The notes below the pieces were generated by a model, which was not told the origin of the DNA, searched no databases, and saw nothing but the letters and a program-made list of their open reading frames with translations. From assembly GCA_937951685.1 (NCBI GenBank), contig CALFBG010000114.1, positions 1 to 47,730 on the forward strand: a DNA stretch of 47,730 nucleotides, given 5' to 3'. The position numbers were made by a program, and so were the translations under genes. This stretch comes from an uncultured Saprospiraceae bacterium (GTDB lineage Bacteria; Bacteroidota; Bacteroidia; Chitinophagales; Saprospiraceae). Shown here piece after piece: positions 36,565 to 45,075 of the stretch (the stretch's first letter is position 1; every line of letters starts with the position of its first letter).

Positions 36565-38352
36565 ATGAAAAATACGATTATAAGTTTTACGCTATTCACA
36601 GTCCTTTTATTTGGAATTAGTATTTGCGTAGCCTTCACGACGGAAGAAAACGATTGGCAAGAAAAAGTAAGTCCAGCGGTATTGCAACAAACAATGGCGG
36701 GAGAAAAGGTAGCCGTAATTGTATTTTTTAGTGCACAAGCTGATTTATCCGCCGCCGAAAAATTAGCCACTAAAGGCGAAAAAGCTTGGTATGCATATCG
36801 TGAATTATCAAAAATAGCACAGCAAACGCAAGCCAATGTTCGGCAAATTTTGAAAATGACGAATGCTAAATTTCGGCCATTCTATATTATCAATGCCATT
36901 CACACCGAAGTAGATGCTAGTCTGTTGGAACAACTAGCAGCACAAAGGGAAGTCGCTCGCATCTATCCAAACAGCTTAATTGAACAAGCTTCGGTGGTTC
37001 AGGAAACAAGTCCAACTTTAAGAGGTGGAACACCAGAATGGGGAATTACGATGATTGGCGCGGATCAAGTATGGGAAATGGGATATCGTGGACAAGGCGT
37101 GGTGATTGGTGGGCAAGATACCGGTTACGAATGGGAACACAGCGTTCTCAAAAAACAATATCGAGGCTGGCAAAATGGGCAAGCGGATCACAACTACAAC
37201 TGGCACGATGCCATCCGAGAAATTAATAATTTGCACAACGATAACGATCCGAATGATCCTACTAATAATCCTTGCGGTCTAAATGTAGGAGAACCTTGTG
37301 ATGATCAAAATCACGGAACACACACGATGGGAACGATGGTCGGCGAGGATGACGAAAATCAAATTGGCGTCGCTCCGGGTGCACGTTGGGTGGCTTGTCG
37401 AAATATGGAACGCGGCTATGGAAGTCCAGCGACTTACATCGAATGCTTTGAATGGTTTATGGCGCCAACGGATTTGAATAATGAACGTCCAAATCCACTC
37501 CTTGCCCCACACGTCATTAACAACTCTTGGGGCTGTCCTACGATGGAAGGTTGTGCGCCAGAGAATTATAGTTTGATGGAAAAAGTAGTTGAGCATTTGA
37601 AACTTTCAGGCGTCGTAGTTGTCGTTTCTGCGGGAAATAATGGTACCGAAGGTTGTAATAGTATCCGCAATCCGGCGGCTATTTTTGAACAAAGTTTTAC
37701 CATCGGTGCGACGGCAAAAAATGATACCATTGCTCGATTTAGCAGTCGTGGAGTAGTGACGGCAGATGGTAGTAATCGCTTGAAGCCGAATGTTTCCGCG
37801 CCGGGTGTAAGTGTTCGATCTGCGATCCGAGACGGGGCATTTGCTAATTTTAGTGGTACGAGTATGGCAGGACCACACGTAGCGGGTTTGGTAGCCTTGG
37901 TGATTTCGGCCAATCCTGCCTTGGCGGGACACGTTAGTTTGATTGAAGAAATTATTGAATCGACAGCCGTACCGAAGACGGACGAGATGGATTGTGGGGC
38001 AGTATTGGGCTCGAGTCATCCAAACGCGGTGTACGGTTTTGGTCGGGTAAACGCTCTGGCGGCGGTAGAAAAAGCTTTGCAGATAACAGTTCCTAGTTTG
38101 GAGTATACGCACCGACTTTATCCAGTCCCTTTTCGGGAAATTGTGAATTTGGAATTGAAAAACTGGTCGGGGAGAACGACCTTGCGCGTATTTAATGCTT
38201 TGGGGCAACAAGTCGCAACGGATACTTGGCGGATTCCCGGACAAGGCGTGAATACTTTTGAGCTCAATTTCTCGAAACTTGCGGCGGGACTTTATTTCTA
38301 CGAATTAGAGAATGGTACGAATACTCAGTCGGGCAAATTCTTGAAAAATTAG
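36565..38352 (+). CDS. Subtilisin-like serine protease (S8) with T9SS sorting domain
   Basis: The 595-residue secreted protease has a signal peptide (about 1-22), then an inhibitor-I9-type propeptide (about 40-140, VAVIVFFSAQADLSAAEK, IINAIHTEVDASLLEQLA). The catalytic domain (about 155-505) has Asp185 in GQDTGYEWEH, His250 in NHGTHTMGT, the oxyanion Asn in VSAGNNG and Ser433 in SGTSMAGPH. Several Cys (CGLN, CDDQ, CPTMEGC, GCNS, DCGAV) suggest disulfides. The C-terminal ~80 residues (LYPVPFREIVNLEL, then AAGLYFYELENG) are a T9SS type A signal. All catalytic residues are present, so it should be active once outside the cell. The fully intact triad and large size suit a nutritional or processing protease. 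Confidence 0.95.
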   Translation: MKNTIISFTLFTVLLFGISICVAFTTEENDWQEKVSPAVLQQTMAGEKVAVIVFFSAQADLSAAEKLATKGEKAWYAYRELSKIAQQTQANVRQILKMTNAKFRPFYIINAIHTEVDASLLEQLAAQREVARIYPNSLIEQASVVQETSPTLRGGTPEWGITMIGADQVWEMGYRGQGVVIGGQDTGYEWEHSVLKKQYRGWQNGQADHNYNWHDAIREINNLHNDNDPNDPTNNPCGLNVGEPCDDQNHGTHTMGTMVGEDDENQIGVAPGARWVACRNMERGYGSPATYIECFEWFMAPTDLNNERPNPLLAPHVINNSWGCPTMEGCAPENYSLMEKVVEHLKLSGVVVVVSAGNNGTEGCNSIRNPAAIFEQSFTIGATAKNDTIARFSSRGVVTADGSNRLKPNVSAPGVSVRSAIRDGAFANFSGTSMAGPHVAGLVALVISANPALAGHVSLIEEIIESTAVPKTDEMDCGAVLGSSHPNAVYGFGRVNALAAVEKALQITVPSLEYTHRLYPVPFREIVNLELKNWSGRTTLRVFNALGQQVATDTWRIPGQGVNTFELNFSKLAAGLYFYELENGTNTQSGKFLKN

Positions 38353-38384
38353 GAAAAAACCGCGCAAAACTCAAAACTTCCCCT

Positions 38385-38392
38385 TAACTTTG
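38385..38392 (+). promoter_or_regulatory. Probable -7 box (TAACTTTG) for trhO
   Basis: TAACTTTG matches the Bacteroidota -7 consensus TAnnTTTG and is followed by GCCGCG, a common start-site context in this phylum. It lies between the protease stop (38352) and the trhO start (38470). No TTG is present at the -33 position, which lowers confidence. Confidence 0.45.
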
Positions 38393-38469
38393 CCGCGTTA
38401 TCACAATTGCAGTACCATCAACAACAAGCCTGCAACTTGTTTTCGTTAAGCGTAGCAATTTTTAAATCG

Positions 38470-39504
38470 ATGAAACTTCATAATAAAATCAACAGCGATG
38501 AGCTGAAGAATCGCCTATTGACGAGCGATGAACCTCGGATTACCCTTTCTTTTTATAAATATCATACCATTCCTAACCCCAAACTATTTAGAGATCACCT
38601 CTATCTAAATTGGAGCGCACTCGAGGTTTTTGGACGAATCTACGTTGCCGAAGAAGGGATTAATGGGCAAATTTCTGTTGCCGAAGAAAACTTTGAAGCT
38701 TTTAAAGCAGCCTTTAATAGTATTAGTTTTCTCGATGGCGTACGCATGAATATTGCCATCGAAAAAGAAGGGAAATCTTTTTATAAATTAAAAATAAAAG
38801 TACGCCCGAAGATCGTCGCAGATGGCTTGGACGACGAAAGTTTTGACGTTAATAAAAGAGGGAAACACCTTGACGCAAAAGAATATAATGAGTTGACGGA
38901 CGATCCAAATACTTTAGTGGTCGATATGCGTAACCATTACGAAAGTGAAGTTGGTTATTTTGAAAATGCGATTCGCCCCGACGTAGAAACTTTTCGCGAA
39001 GCTTTACCCATTGTAGAGGAATTATTAAAAGAGGATAAAGATAAAAATATCGTGATGTATTGCACGGGCGGTATTCGTTGCGAAAAGGCGAGTGCTTACT
39101 ATCTGCACAAAGGTTTCAAAAACGTATACATGGTCAACGGTGGCATTATTGAATATGCGCGTCAGGCAGAAAAATATAACTTACGGAATAAATACATTGG
39201 TAAAAACTTCGTTTTTGATGAGCGAATGGGCGAACGAATTTCCGAAGAGATTGTCGCAAAATGTCATCAGTGTGGCGCTACTTGTGATACACACGTCAAT
39301 TGCAGTAATGATGCTTGCCACATTTTATTTATCCAATGCGAATCTTGTGCTGCACAATACGAAAATTGTTGTTCCAAAGAATGTAGTGATTTTAACAAGT
39401 TACCAGAAGAAGAGCGTACCGTTTTGAAAAAGACCTTGCAATTTAATGGAACTAAATTCGGGAAAGGCCGCTACAAAGCACACCGGAAAGACGATCAGTT
39501 GTAA
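38470..39504 (+). CDS. trhO: tRNA uridine(34) hydroxylase (rhodanese-domain)
   Basis: TrhO (formerly YceA/UPF0176) hydroxylates U34 of tRNAs to 5-hydroxyuridine, the precursor of wobble (c)mo5U. I chose ATG 38470, which begins [13 protein letters not shown] and lines up with the E. coli start; the longest frame begins at 38407 and adds 21 unlikely residues. The 344-residue protein has the N-terminal acylphosphatase-like domain ([28 protein letters not shown]), the rhodanese domain with active Cys198 in [12 protein letters not shown], and a Cys-rich C-terminal segment ([32 protein letters not shown]) typical of this family and likely metal-binding. Confidence 0.95.
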   Translation: MKLHNKINSDELKNRLLTSDEPRITLSFYKYHTIPNPKLFRDHLYLNWSALEVFGRIYVAEEGINGQISVAEENFEAFKAAFNSISFLDGVRMNIAIEKEGKSFYKLKIKVRPKIVADGLDDESFDVNKRGKHLDAKEYNELTDDPNTLVVDMRNHYESEVGYFENAIRPDVETFREALPIVEELLKEDKDKNIVMYCTGGIRCEKASAYYLHKGFKNVYMVNGGIIEYARQAEKYNLRNKYIGKNFVFDERMGERISEEIVAKCHQCGATCDTHVNCSNDACHILFIQCESCAAQYENCCSKECSDFNKLPEEERTVLKKTLQFNGTKFGKGRYKAHRKDDQL

Positions 39505-39770
39505 ACTTGCCTTTGAAGTAGATTGTTATTTGATCTCGGAGTAGCTTGCAAATTAAGCGAACAAACCTTACTTTTACTAACTCATACTTAAAGCGAGCTC
39601 AATCGAAGCTTAAGGTGAAGGTGTCGGTTGGTTAAGGAAATTGAGTAGGACGAATATTCCGTCTCAATCCCGTAAGCAACGACGCAGGTGAAGATCAATT
39701 GAATGAAATACGAAGCGTTGAGTTGATCTTGCGGCAAACAACCGCGTAATGATTTTTACAATTTAAAGCT

Positions 39771-40718
39771 ATGTATACTAAAAATATTCTACCTTACTAT
39801 TTCCTAGTATTGCTCGTTGGACTTACGGCCTGTGCCGATATTATTGAAACGGATATCTCTGCGGAGCGTGTTGAGTTGGTGACGCCAATGAACGATTTGG
39901 TGACGAATACGCGGGTTCAGAATTTTCGTTGGAAAGCACTGGAAGGCGCCGATTATTACAAGGTCATTGTCGTCTCTCCTAGTTTTGATTCAACCTTACG
40001 CTACGAAATAGAACGCCGCGTCTCTGGTGTCCAATTTGATACCAGCATTACGCCGGGCACTTACGAGTGGACGGTCGTTGGGATGAACGACGCTTACACT
40101 TCTGATCAAAATACTCGCCGATTTACCATCCTTGATGATTCTACTTTAAACCTTGCGCAACAAGTTGTCAATTTGGTAAGTCCCGCAGAAGGAACTGTTT
40201 TGTCGGATACCGTGGTCAGTTTTTTGTGGCAAGCAGTAGCCAATGCTTCGGAATACAAATTACAAATTGCTAGTCCTGATTTTACGAATAGTAGTTTTAT
40301 GGTTGTCAATCAAAACTTAACCGACGATTTTTATACGACGAACTTAGCACCGGGTAGTTACAAATGGCGAGTACGCGCGGAAAATGATATTAGTGTCAGT
40401 CCGTACGCCGTTGGAAATTTCACGATTAACCTTGTTACTAATTTAGAAGCGCCCGCGTTGATTGCCCCCGTTAACTTTGCAACGGTCAACCTTCCCGTTA
40501 ATTTGGCTTGGACCGCGGATGGTAATTCCGTGAGAGATACCTTATATATTTATACCGATGTGAATTTGACGAATGAAGTATTGAAAGTAGCGGTGGTCAA
40601 TACGACTTACGTTTTTAATGATAATGCGAATACCGTTTATTACTGGCGATTGCGTTCAGTAGCGGCAGATGGTTCGTTGAGTGCTTATAGTGAGACGCGA
40701 CAATTTCTAGTGCCGTAA
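39771..40718 (+). CDS. Lipoprotein with three fibronectin-type-III-like domains
   Basis: The 315-residue product has a lipoprotein signal (MYTKNILPYYFLVLLVGLTAC, Cys21). Three similar beta-sandwich units follow, each opening with a 'L.(S/T)P.n...v......F.W' pattern: ELVTPMNDLVTNTRVQNFRWKAL, NLVSPAEGTVLSDTVVSFLWQAV and ALIAPVNFATVNLPVNLAWTAD. Each ends with a 'pGtYeWrV.A.n' strand (ITPGTYEWTVVGMND, LAPGSYKWRVRAEND, NTVYYWRLRSVAADG). No enzyme motif is seen. It is probably a surface-exposed binding or structural lipoprotein. The last unit is more diverged. The gene is preceded by a 266-bp structured spacer. Confidence 0.85.
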   Translation: MYTKNILPYYFLVLLVGLTACADIIETDISAERVELVTPMNDLVTNTRVQNFRWKALEGADYYKVIVVSPSFDSTLRYEIERRVSGVQFDTSITPGTYEWTVVGMNDAYTSDQNTRRFTILDDSTLNLAQQVVNLVSPAEGTVLSDTVVSFLWQAVANASEYKLQIASPDFTNSSFMVVNQNLTDDFYTTNLAPGSYKWRVRAENDISVSPYAVGNFTINLVTNLEAPALIAPVNFATVNLPVNLAWTADGNSVRDTLYIYTDVNLTNEVLKVAVVNTTYVFNDNANTVYYWRLRSVAADGSLSAYSETRQFLVP

Positions 40719-40725
40719 AATTGAC

Positions 40726-41238
40726 TTACCAAAATGCCGATAGTTTTCGGAGGGTAAAATAATCTAAATGAATAGGATGTTTGAAAAATTCACTAGCGAG
40801 TAAGACTAAGATTAAAATAATTGCCATTGCTCCGGCCAGTGGAATAGTGGGGGCGCTCGTCGTTGGGAAAAGATGTTGGTAAACTAAAAAAACTAGTAAA
40901 CTCGTCATCAAACTCGCGACGAAGAAAAGCAAAAAATTGAACGGAGAAAATAAAATGGCAATGACAAATAGGAATAAAATATCTCCTAAGCCAAGGTATT
41001 GATCAATGATGTTGGTCAAGGTTTTTCGCTTTAAAGAAAAATAAGCAGTTAATAAAACAAATTGGCTGATTAGGAATCCCCAGTTGATGGCAACTTGCTC
41101 GTAGTTCCATGGTCGCCACCCAAGAATGCCTAGTAGCAACAGGAGTAGCCACCACCAGTGAATACCGCGATAGTTAAAGTCTTCGTAGATAATTCCGAGT
41201 AGTGCAATTAAAAGCAGCAAGTCTCCCCAGCTCATCAA
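40726..41238 (-). CDS. Short prepilin peptidase (A24-type)
   Basis: The 170-residue polytopic protein carries both catalytic Asp of type IV prepilin peptidases: Asp20 in GIIYEDFNYRGI (the D followed by R/I pattern) and Asp86 in YLGLGDILFL (the GxGD motif). It lacks the N-terminal methyltransferase half of proteobacterial PilD, as do archaeal and other short A24 enzymes. It should cleave the leader peptides of the three pseudopilins encoded next to it, at the inner face of the membrane. It overlaps the pseudopilin gene at 41235-41669 by 4 bp. The assignment rests on the two motifs and the context. Confidence 0.82.
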   Translation of the reverse strand: MMSWGDLLLLIALLGIIYEDFNYRGIHWWWLLLLLLGILGWRPWNYEQVAINWGFLISQFVLLTAYFSLKRKTLTNIIDQYLGLGDILFLFVIAILFSPFNFLLFFVASLMTSLLVFLVYQHLFPTTSAPTIPLAGAMAIILILVLLASEFFKHPIHLDYFTLRKLSAFW

Positions 41239-41669
41239 TCGGGTGTGATTTGTCGGAGTTGGCCTTCGTGGTTAATTTCCCAAACGTTGAGAATACCATC
41301 ATTATCAAAATCAGCTACGGCAGTTGCCCGTGCGATAAAATTGGCTTTACTCGCTTGAACGATGCTATAAGTGTAACGCGCATCTCCTTCCTCGTGGATT
41401 GTCTTGGGTTGAGAAAAACCGATTTCATTTAAATCATCGGAATATTTGAAATATTTTTGGTAATGCGTTTGCTCTCGAGAAGCAAGGTACTTTAATTGAT
41501 TCTTGGCTTCGATCGCGTACGCATCCGCAAAAAGATCATCGAAAATAGGAAGGGCGACTAAGATAAGAATGCCAATAATGACGAGAACAACCATTAATTC
41601 GGTTAGGGTATACGCTTTTAGTTTTTTAGTCTTTAGGAGCGTCATTTTTTGCTTTATTTTTGTTTTCAT
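41235..41669 (-). CDS. Major-pseudopilin-like protein (GspG/PilE type)
   Basis: The 144-residue protein has a basic leader and the prepilin cleavage site KA/YTLTELMVVLVIIGILILVALP with Glu at mature position 5, followed by a long N-terminal helix. The C-terminal globular part includes a region like the calcium-binding loop of GspG (AVADFDNDGILNVWEINHEG). This makes it the best candidate for the major pseudopilin of the module. It is divergent from the other four genes with a 58-bp spacer, and its stop overlaps the prepilin peptidase start. Confidence 0.9.
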   Translation of the reverse strand: MKTKIKQKMTLLKTKKLKAYTLTELMVVLVIIGILILVALPIFDDLFADAYAIEAKNQLKYLASREQTHYQKYFKYSDDLNEIGFSQPKTIHEEGDARYTYSIVQASKANFIARATAVADFDNDGILNVWEINHEGQLRQITPD

Positions 41670-41700
41670 ATACTCTTTTTTACGTTAAAATTAAAATTAC

Positions 41701-41719
41701 TAAATTTGAACGGTTCAAA
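41701..41719 (+). promoter_or_regulatory. -7 box overlapping a 15-nt palindrome in the divergent pseudopilus spacer
   Basis: TAAATTTG at 41701-41708 fits the Bacteroidota -7 consensus for the rightward genes. TTTGAACGGTTCAAA at 41705-41719 is a perfect palindrome (7-bp halves, one central base) that overlaps the box, and the start codon follows at 41728. A regulator bound here could control both divergent transcripts. No TTG lies at the usual -33 distance. Confidence 0.5.
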
Positions 41720-41727
41720 CAAGTAAA

Positions 41728-42963
41728 ATGTTAGCAGCTCGTGCCCTATACTACGCTTTGATGATCGCTTTTATTATCGCCTTGTCCAGTTCCCTCTTGA
41801 TTAGCCTCGCTTATTTGCAACGCGTACATCAAAATACGGCCTTTGACGGAGAACGACTTGTAAGAAATTTGAACTCCGGTATTGCATTATTGAAGGCGGG
41901 AAAGATTGGGGGCGTGGAGGAAACGGCTTTTGATTTGTATGGAGAGGGTAGAGATTCAATCTGGCTGGCAAAACGAAAGTGGGGATTGTTTGATGTCGCT
42001 TACGCCAAGGTGCATAGTTATCAAGGTTGGCGAAGGGATACTTTGGTGAAGGCTTTTTTCTTAGGCAATCGTAAGGATTCGACTTTGCGTTCGGCGCTAT
42101 ATTTGAGCGATCGGAATAAGCCATTGGGTTTGGCGGGGAAAACAAGTTTGAAAGGTTGGTGCCAATTACCCAAAGCAGATATTAAAAGTGCTTACATCGA
42201 TGGGGTAAGTTATTTTGGTGCACAATTGGTTTATGGTAAAAAAACGCGGAGTCGCGCGCAACTGCCACCGGTACGCGAAGATCGGATTGCGAGTTTGATG
42301 CAGCAATTCAAGACGAGGAAAGGAAGGAGTTTACTACCCGCGCAAGTGCAACAATCGTTTTTAGATACTACGGTTTACGTACAAGGTGATCATATTTATT
42401 TAGACGGCATTTCATTAAAGGGAAATATAATTGTCATTGCACAAACTGCCATTCACGTATCGGCGAGTGCGAATTTAGATGGTATACAACTGTACGCGCC
42501 CGTGATTCAATTCGAGGCAGGTTTTAAAGGGAATTTGCAGGCTTTTGCTTTAAGTGAATTGCAGGTAGGAGCAGCTTGTCAATTTGAGTATCCTTCTGTA
42601 TTGGGTTTATTGAAAACAGCATTTTCGAGAGAAAGACCGATCATCACGGTTGCAGAAAATAGCGTCGTAGCAGGTTTGGTTTTTATAAAAACGATTCAAT
42701 ATACTCGGTTTCCGCCGAAGCTGCTCTTGGAAAAAAATACCTTAGTTGAGGGTCAAGTTTTTGTTAATGGAAGTTTTGAGCACCGAGGAACGGTATATGG
42801 TAACGTTAGTTGTGATCAATTCCATTTGCGGACGAGTGCAGCGGTTTACGACAATCATTTACTGAACGCGACCATTGATCGAACCCGCTTGTCGAAATAC
42901 TTTATTGCACCGTTGTACGCTGCAACTTCTTTACAATACGAAACTGTAAAATGGGTAGATTGA
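41728..42963 (+). CDS. Membrane-anchored beta-rich protein of the pseudopilus cluster
   Basis: The 411-residue protein starts with one hydrophobic segment (LYYALMIAFIIALSSSLLISLAY, about 8-30) that has no Glu5 prepilin site but otherwise resembles the start of PilX/GspK-type minor subunits. From about 210 to 400 many short strands repeat (GDHIYLDGISLKGNIIVIAQ, SANLDGIQLYAPVIQF, LVEGQVFVNGSFEHRGTVYGNVSC), suggesting a beta-helix or similar solenoid. I do not recognise a family. The gene is the first of the rightward set, overlaps the next pseudopilin by 13 bp and so must belong to the system. Confidence 0.82.
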   Translation: MLAARALYYALMIAFIIALSSSLLISLAYLQRVHQNTAFDGERLVRNLNSGIALLKAGKIGGVEETAFDLYGEGRDSIWLAKRKWGLFDVAYAKVHSYQGWRRDTLVKAFFLGNRKDSTLRSALYLSDRNKPLGLAGKTSLKGWCQLPKADIKSAYIDGVSYFGAQLVYGKKTRSRAQLPPVREDRIASLMQQFKTRKGRSLLPAQVQQSFLDTTVYVQGDHIYLDGISLKGNIIVIAQTAIHVSASANLDGIQLYAPVIQFEAGFKGNLQAFALSELQVGAACQFEYPSVLGLLKTAFSRERPIITVAENSVVAGLVFIKTIQYTRFPPKLLLEKNTLVEGQVFVNGSFEHRGTVYGNVSCDQFHLRTSAAVYDNHLLNATIDRTRLSKYFIAPLYAATSLQYETVKWVD

Positions 42964-43325
42964 GCTTTAAGATTTGGAAAACTCGTTTTGTAGCGACCAC
43001 GATTATTGAGTCGATGGTAGCGATGGTAATTATTGTCTTAAGCTTTGGCGTAGGCATGATGATTTACATGAACGTAATTGGTGGCGACCAACTCATTGCC
43101 AAAACAAAAGCGGATATTTTATTACAAGATGAATTGGTGCAAACCAAAAAAATGAAACGCTTTTACAATGAAACGAAAAAGCTAGAAGGGATGCTTGTAG
43201 TAAAAGAAGTGGTGCCTTATTTGGATCAAGAAAATGCTTTTACCGTCGTGGTAAAAGTTATTGATCCCGCAGGAACAACGATTCGAGAAATCAAAGAAAT
43301 AATCTACGTGACCGATGAAAAATAG
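42951..43325 (+). CDS. Minor pseudopilin (GspI-like)
   Basis: The 124-residue product has an N-terminal basic leader and the processing motif VA/TTIIESMVAMVIIVLSF with Glu at mature position 5, followed by the class III helix and a small globular domain. The 'IES(M/L)VA' motif is characteristic of GspI/PilV-like minor pseudopilins. It overlaps its neighbours on both sides (13 bp with the upstream gene, 11 bp with the downstream gene), so the subunits are likely co-translated and assembled together. Confidence 0.85.
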   Translation: MGRLSFKIWKTRFVATTIIESMVAMVIIVLSFGVGMMIYMNVIGGDQLIAKTKADILLQDELVQTKKMKRFYNETKKLEGMLVVKEVVPYLDQENAFTVVVKVIDPAGTTIREIKEIIYVTDEK

Positions 43326-43830
43326 GCAACAAGCAGTAAGGTTTGCCGCGTTTACGATTGCGGAATTAGTCGTCGTCATGGCCTTGTCGCTATTGGTCGT
43401 TGCGGTTGCCTTGAGCGCTTATCAGCTGATCAATGCGCAATATTTTAATTACGAAAGAGACAGCAAAGCAGTTTTGGATGTGAATACGCTTAAGCGATTG
43501 TTGTACGAAGATGTGCAGCGGGCAAAAACGCTTTACGTAGTAGAATCGGGAATTCGCTTGAACTTCGAAGCATTTGAGTTGAGTTATGAATTTACAGACA
43601 AAGCAATTATTAGGAAGCCGATGTTGGAGGGTGTTTTAGCGGATAGTTTTTTTGTCGAAGCCCGTCGTTGGGAAGCTAGTTTCGAGGAAAATTTTGTCGC
43701 GGCAGGATTAATTGATTATCTTGAAGTAGAAATTAGTTTACACGCACAAACTGAAAAATTAAGCTTTCAAAAAGCATATAGTGCGCGTCAATTGCTGCGA
43801 CTGGTTCCACGCGAAGTACCACGGAAATAA
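43315..43830 (+). CDS. Minor pseudopilin (GspJ-like)
   Basis: The 171-residue protein shows the leader and cleavage site FA/AFTIAELVVVMALSLLVVAVAL (Glu5 counted from Phe) and a larger globular part with several strands (IRLNFEAFELSYEF, YLEVEISLHAQTEKLSFQKAY). Size and position after a GspI-like gene fit GspJ, but the assignment is by context. It overlaps the upstream gene by 11 bp and precedes the GspF gene by 27 bp. Confidence 0.85.
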   Translation: MKNRQQAVRFAAFTIAELVVVMALSLLVVAVALSAYQLINAQYFNYERDSKAVLDVNTLKRLLYEDVQRAKTLYVVESGIRLNFEAFELSYEFTDKAIIRKPMLEGVLADSFFVEARRWEASFEENFVAAGLIDYLEVEISLHAQTEKLSFQKAYSARQLLRLVPREVPRK

Positions 43831-43857
43831 CTTTCTGTTGCAAAACTTAAAAATGCT

Positions 43858-45015
43858 ATGGCGATTAAAATCAAGGACTATACTTACGGCGATCCAGCCA
43901 AACCAACGAAGCCGAAAGGAAGATCGAACAAGACTTCTTGGAGCACCTTGATGAATAAAGAGATTCAACTTTTCGGGAAAGGATTAGCGGCAAAAAAGAA
44001 GTTAGAATTTTACAGCAACTTAAGTACTTTGCTATCTTCTGGATTGGATGTACAGCGATCTTTAACCCTGATTGAACAAAGTCAAAAAAAGCAAGTACAC
44101 CAAGATTTATTCCTTGAAATTCGACAACTCATTGTCGAAGGAAAAACCTTTTCACAGGCTTTATTAGCAACGGAGCAATTTTCGGACTACGAAGTTTTCA
44201 GCTTGCAAATTGGAGAAGAAACGGGGCAATTGGTAAAAGTATTGGCGGAGCTATCCACTTATTTTAGCAAAAGCATTAAGTATCGGCAGCAACTCGTGGG
44301 CGCGCTGGCTTACCCCGTTTTTGTCATTAGTTTTGCCATCTTGGTTGTCTTCTTTATGCTTAAATATTTGGTGCCCTTATTTAGTGATATTTATAAAAGA
44401 TTTGACGGGCGCCTGCCTACGATAACGCAATATTTAATTGATCTTTCTAATTGGATTGGTGCTTATGGCGGCTACGTTTTTCTGGTATTGCTGGCACTGG
44501 TATTGGCTTTGTATTGGCAACGGCGACAGCTTTGGTTTCGGAAGTGGAGTGCAAAGTTGTTATTGCGCTTACCCTTTTTTGGAGCTATTGTAAAAGGAAT
44601 CTATCTCTCTCGTTTTTGTCAATCAATGTACTTATTGCTGAATGCAAAAGTTCCGTTATTGCGTACCGTTGAACTTGTCAAGCAAATGATTGCTTTTTAT
44701 CCAATCGAAGTTTCTTTAGCACAAGCGGAAAAAGATATTTTCAATGGATCGTTGTTGCATCAGTCGCTACAAAAATCTCAACTCTATCCGCAAAAATTAA
44801 TCGCCTTAACCCAAGTTGGAGAAGAAGCGAGTAACCTGGACGAGATGTTTCAAAAACTAGCGGATCAATTCAGTGAAGACGTAGAACAACGGACGGCACT
44901 GTTGGGTAGTGTTTTGGAGCCAATGCTCATTATCGGATTGGGATTAATCATTGGAGTAATTTTGGTGGCGATGTATATGCCCTTATTTCAGTTGAGTGTA
45001 GGGGTGGGTGGCTAG
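43858..45015 (+). CDS. Type II secretion / type IV pilus inner-membrane platform protein GspF
   Basis: The 385-residue platform protein has the duplicated GspF cytoplasmic domains: FYSNLSTLLSSGLDVQRSLTLI (about 45-165) and FCQSMYLLLNAKVPLLRTVELV (about 250-355). The first membrane helix is around 170-195 (ALAYPVFVISFAILVVFFMLKYLVPLF), and the last is at 355-380 (EPMLIIGLGLIIGVILVAMYMPLFQL). Motifs such as GEETGQL and GEEASNLDEMF are diagnostic. It would anchor the assembly ATPase (GspE/PilB), which is not encoded in this window. It is the last gene of the rightward operon. Confidence 0.95.
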   Translation: MAIKIKDYTYGDPAKPTKPKGRSNKTSWSTLMNKEIQLFGKGLAAKKKLEFYSNLSTLLSSGLDVQRSLTLIEQSQKKQVHQDLFLEIRQLIVEGKTFSQALLATEQFSDYEVFSLQIGEETGQLVKVLAELSTYFSKSIKYRQQLVGALAYPVFVISFAILVVFFMLKYLVPLFSDIYKRFDGRLPTITQYLIDLSNWIGAYGGYVFLVLLALVLALYWQRRQLWFRKWSAKLLLRLPFFGAIVKGIYLSRFCQSMYLLLNAKVPLLRTVELVKQMIAFYPIEVSLAQAEKDIFNGSLLHQSLQKSQLYPQKLIALTQVGEEASNLDEMFQKLADQFSEDVEQRTALLGSVLEPMLIIGLGLIIGVILVAMYMPLFQLSVGVGG

Positions 45016-45075
45016 GTTTTTATAAAACATTGGTGCAACGTCGGAATGCAATTTTGAGTAAGCTTAGTCTTTTGA

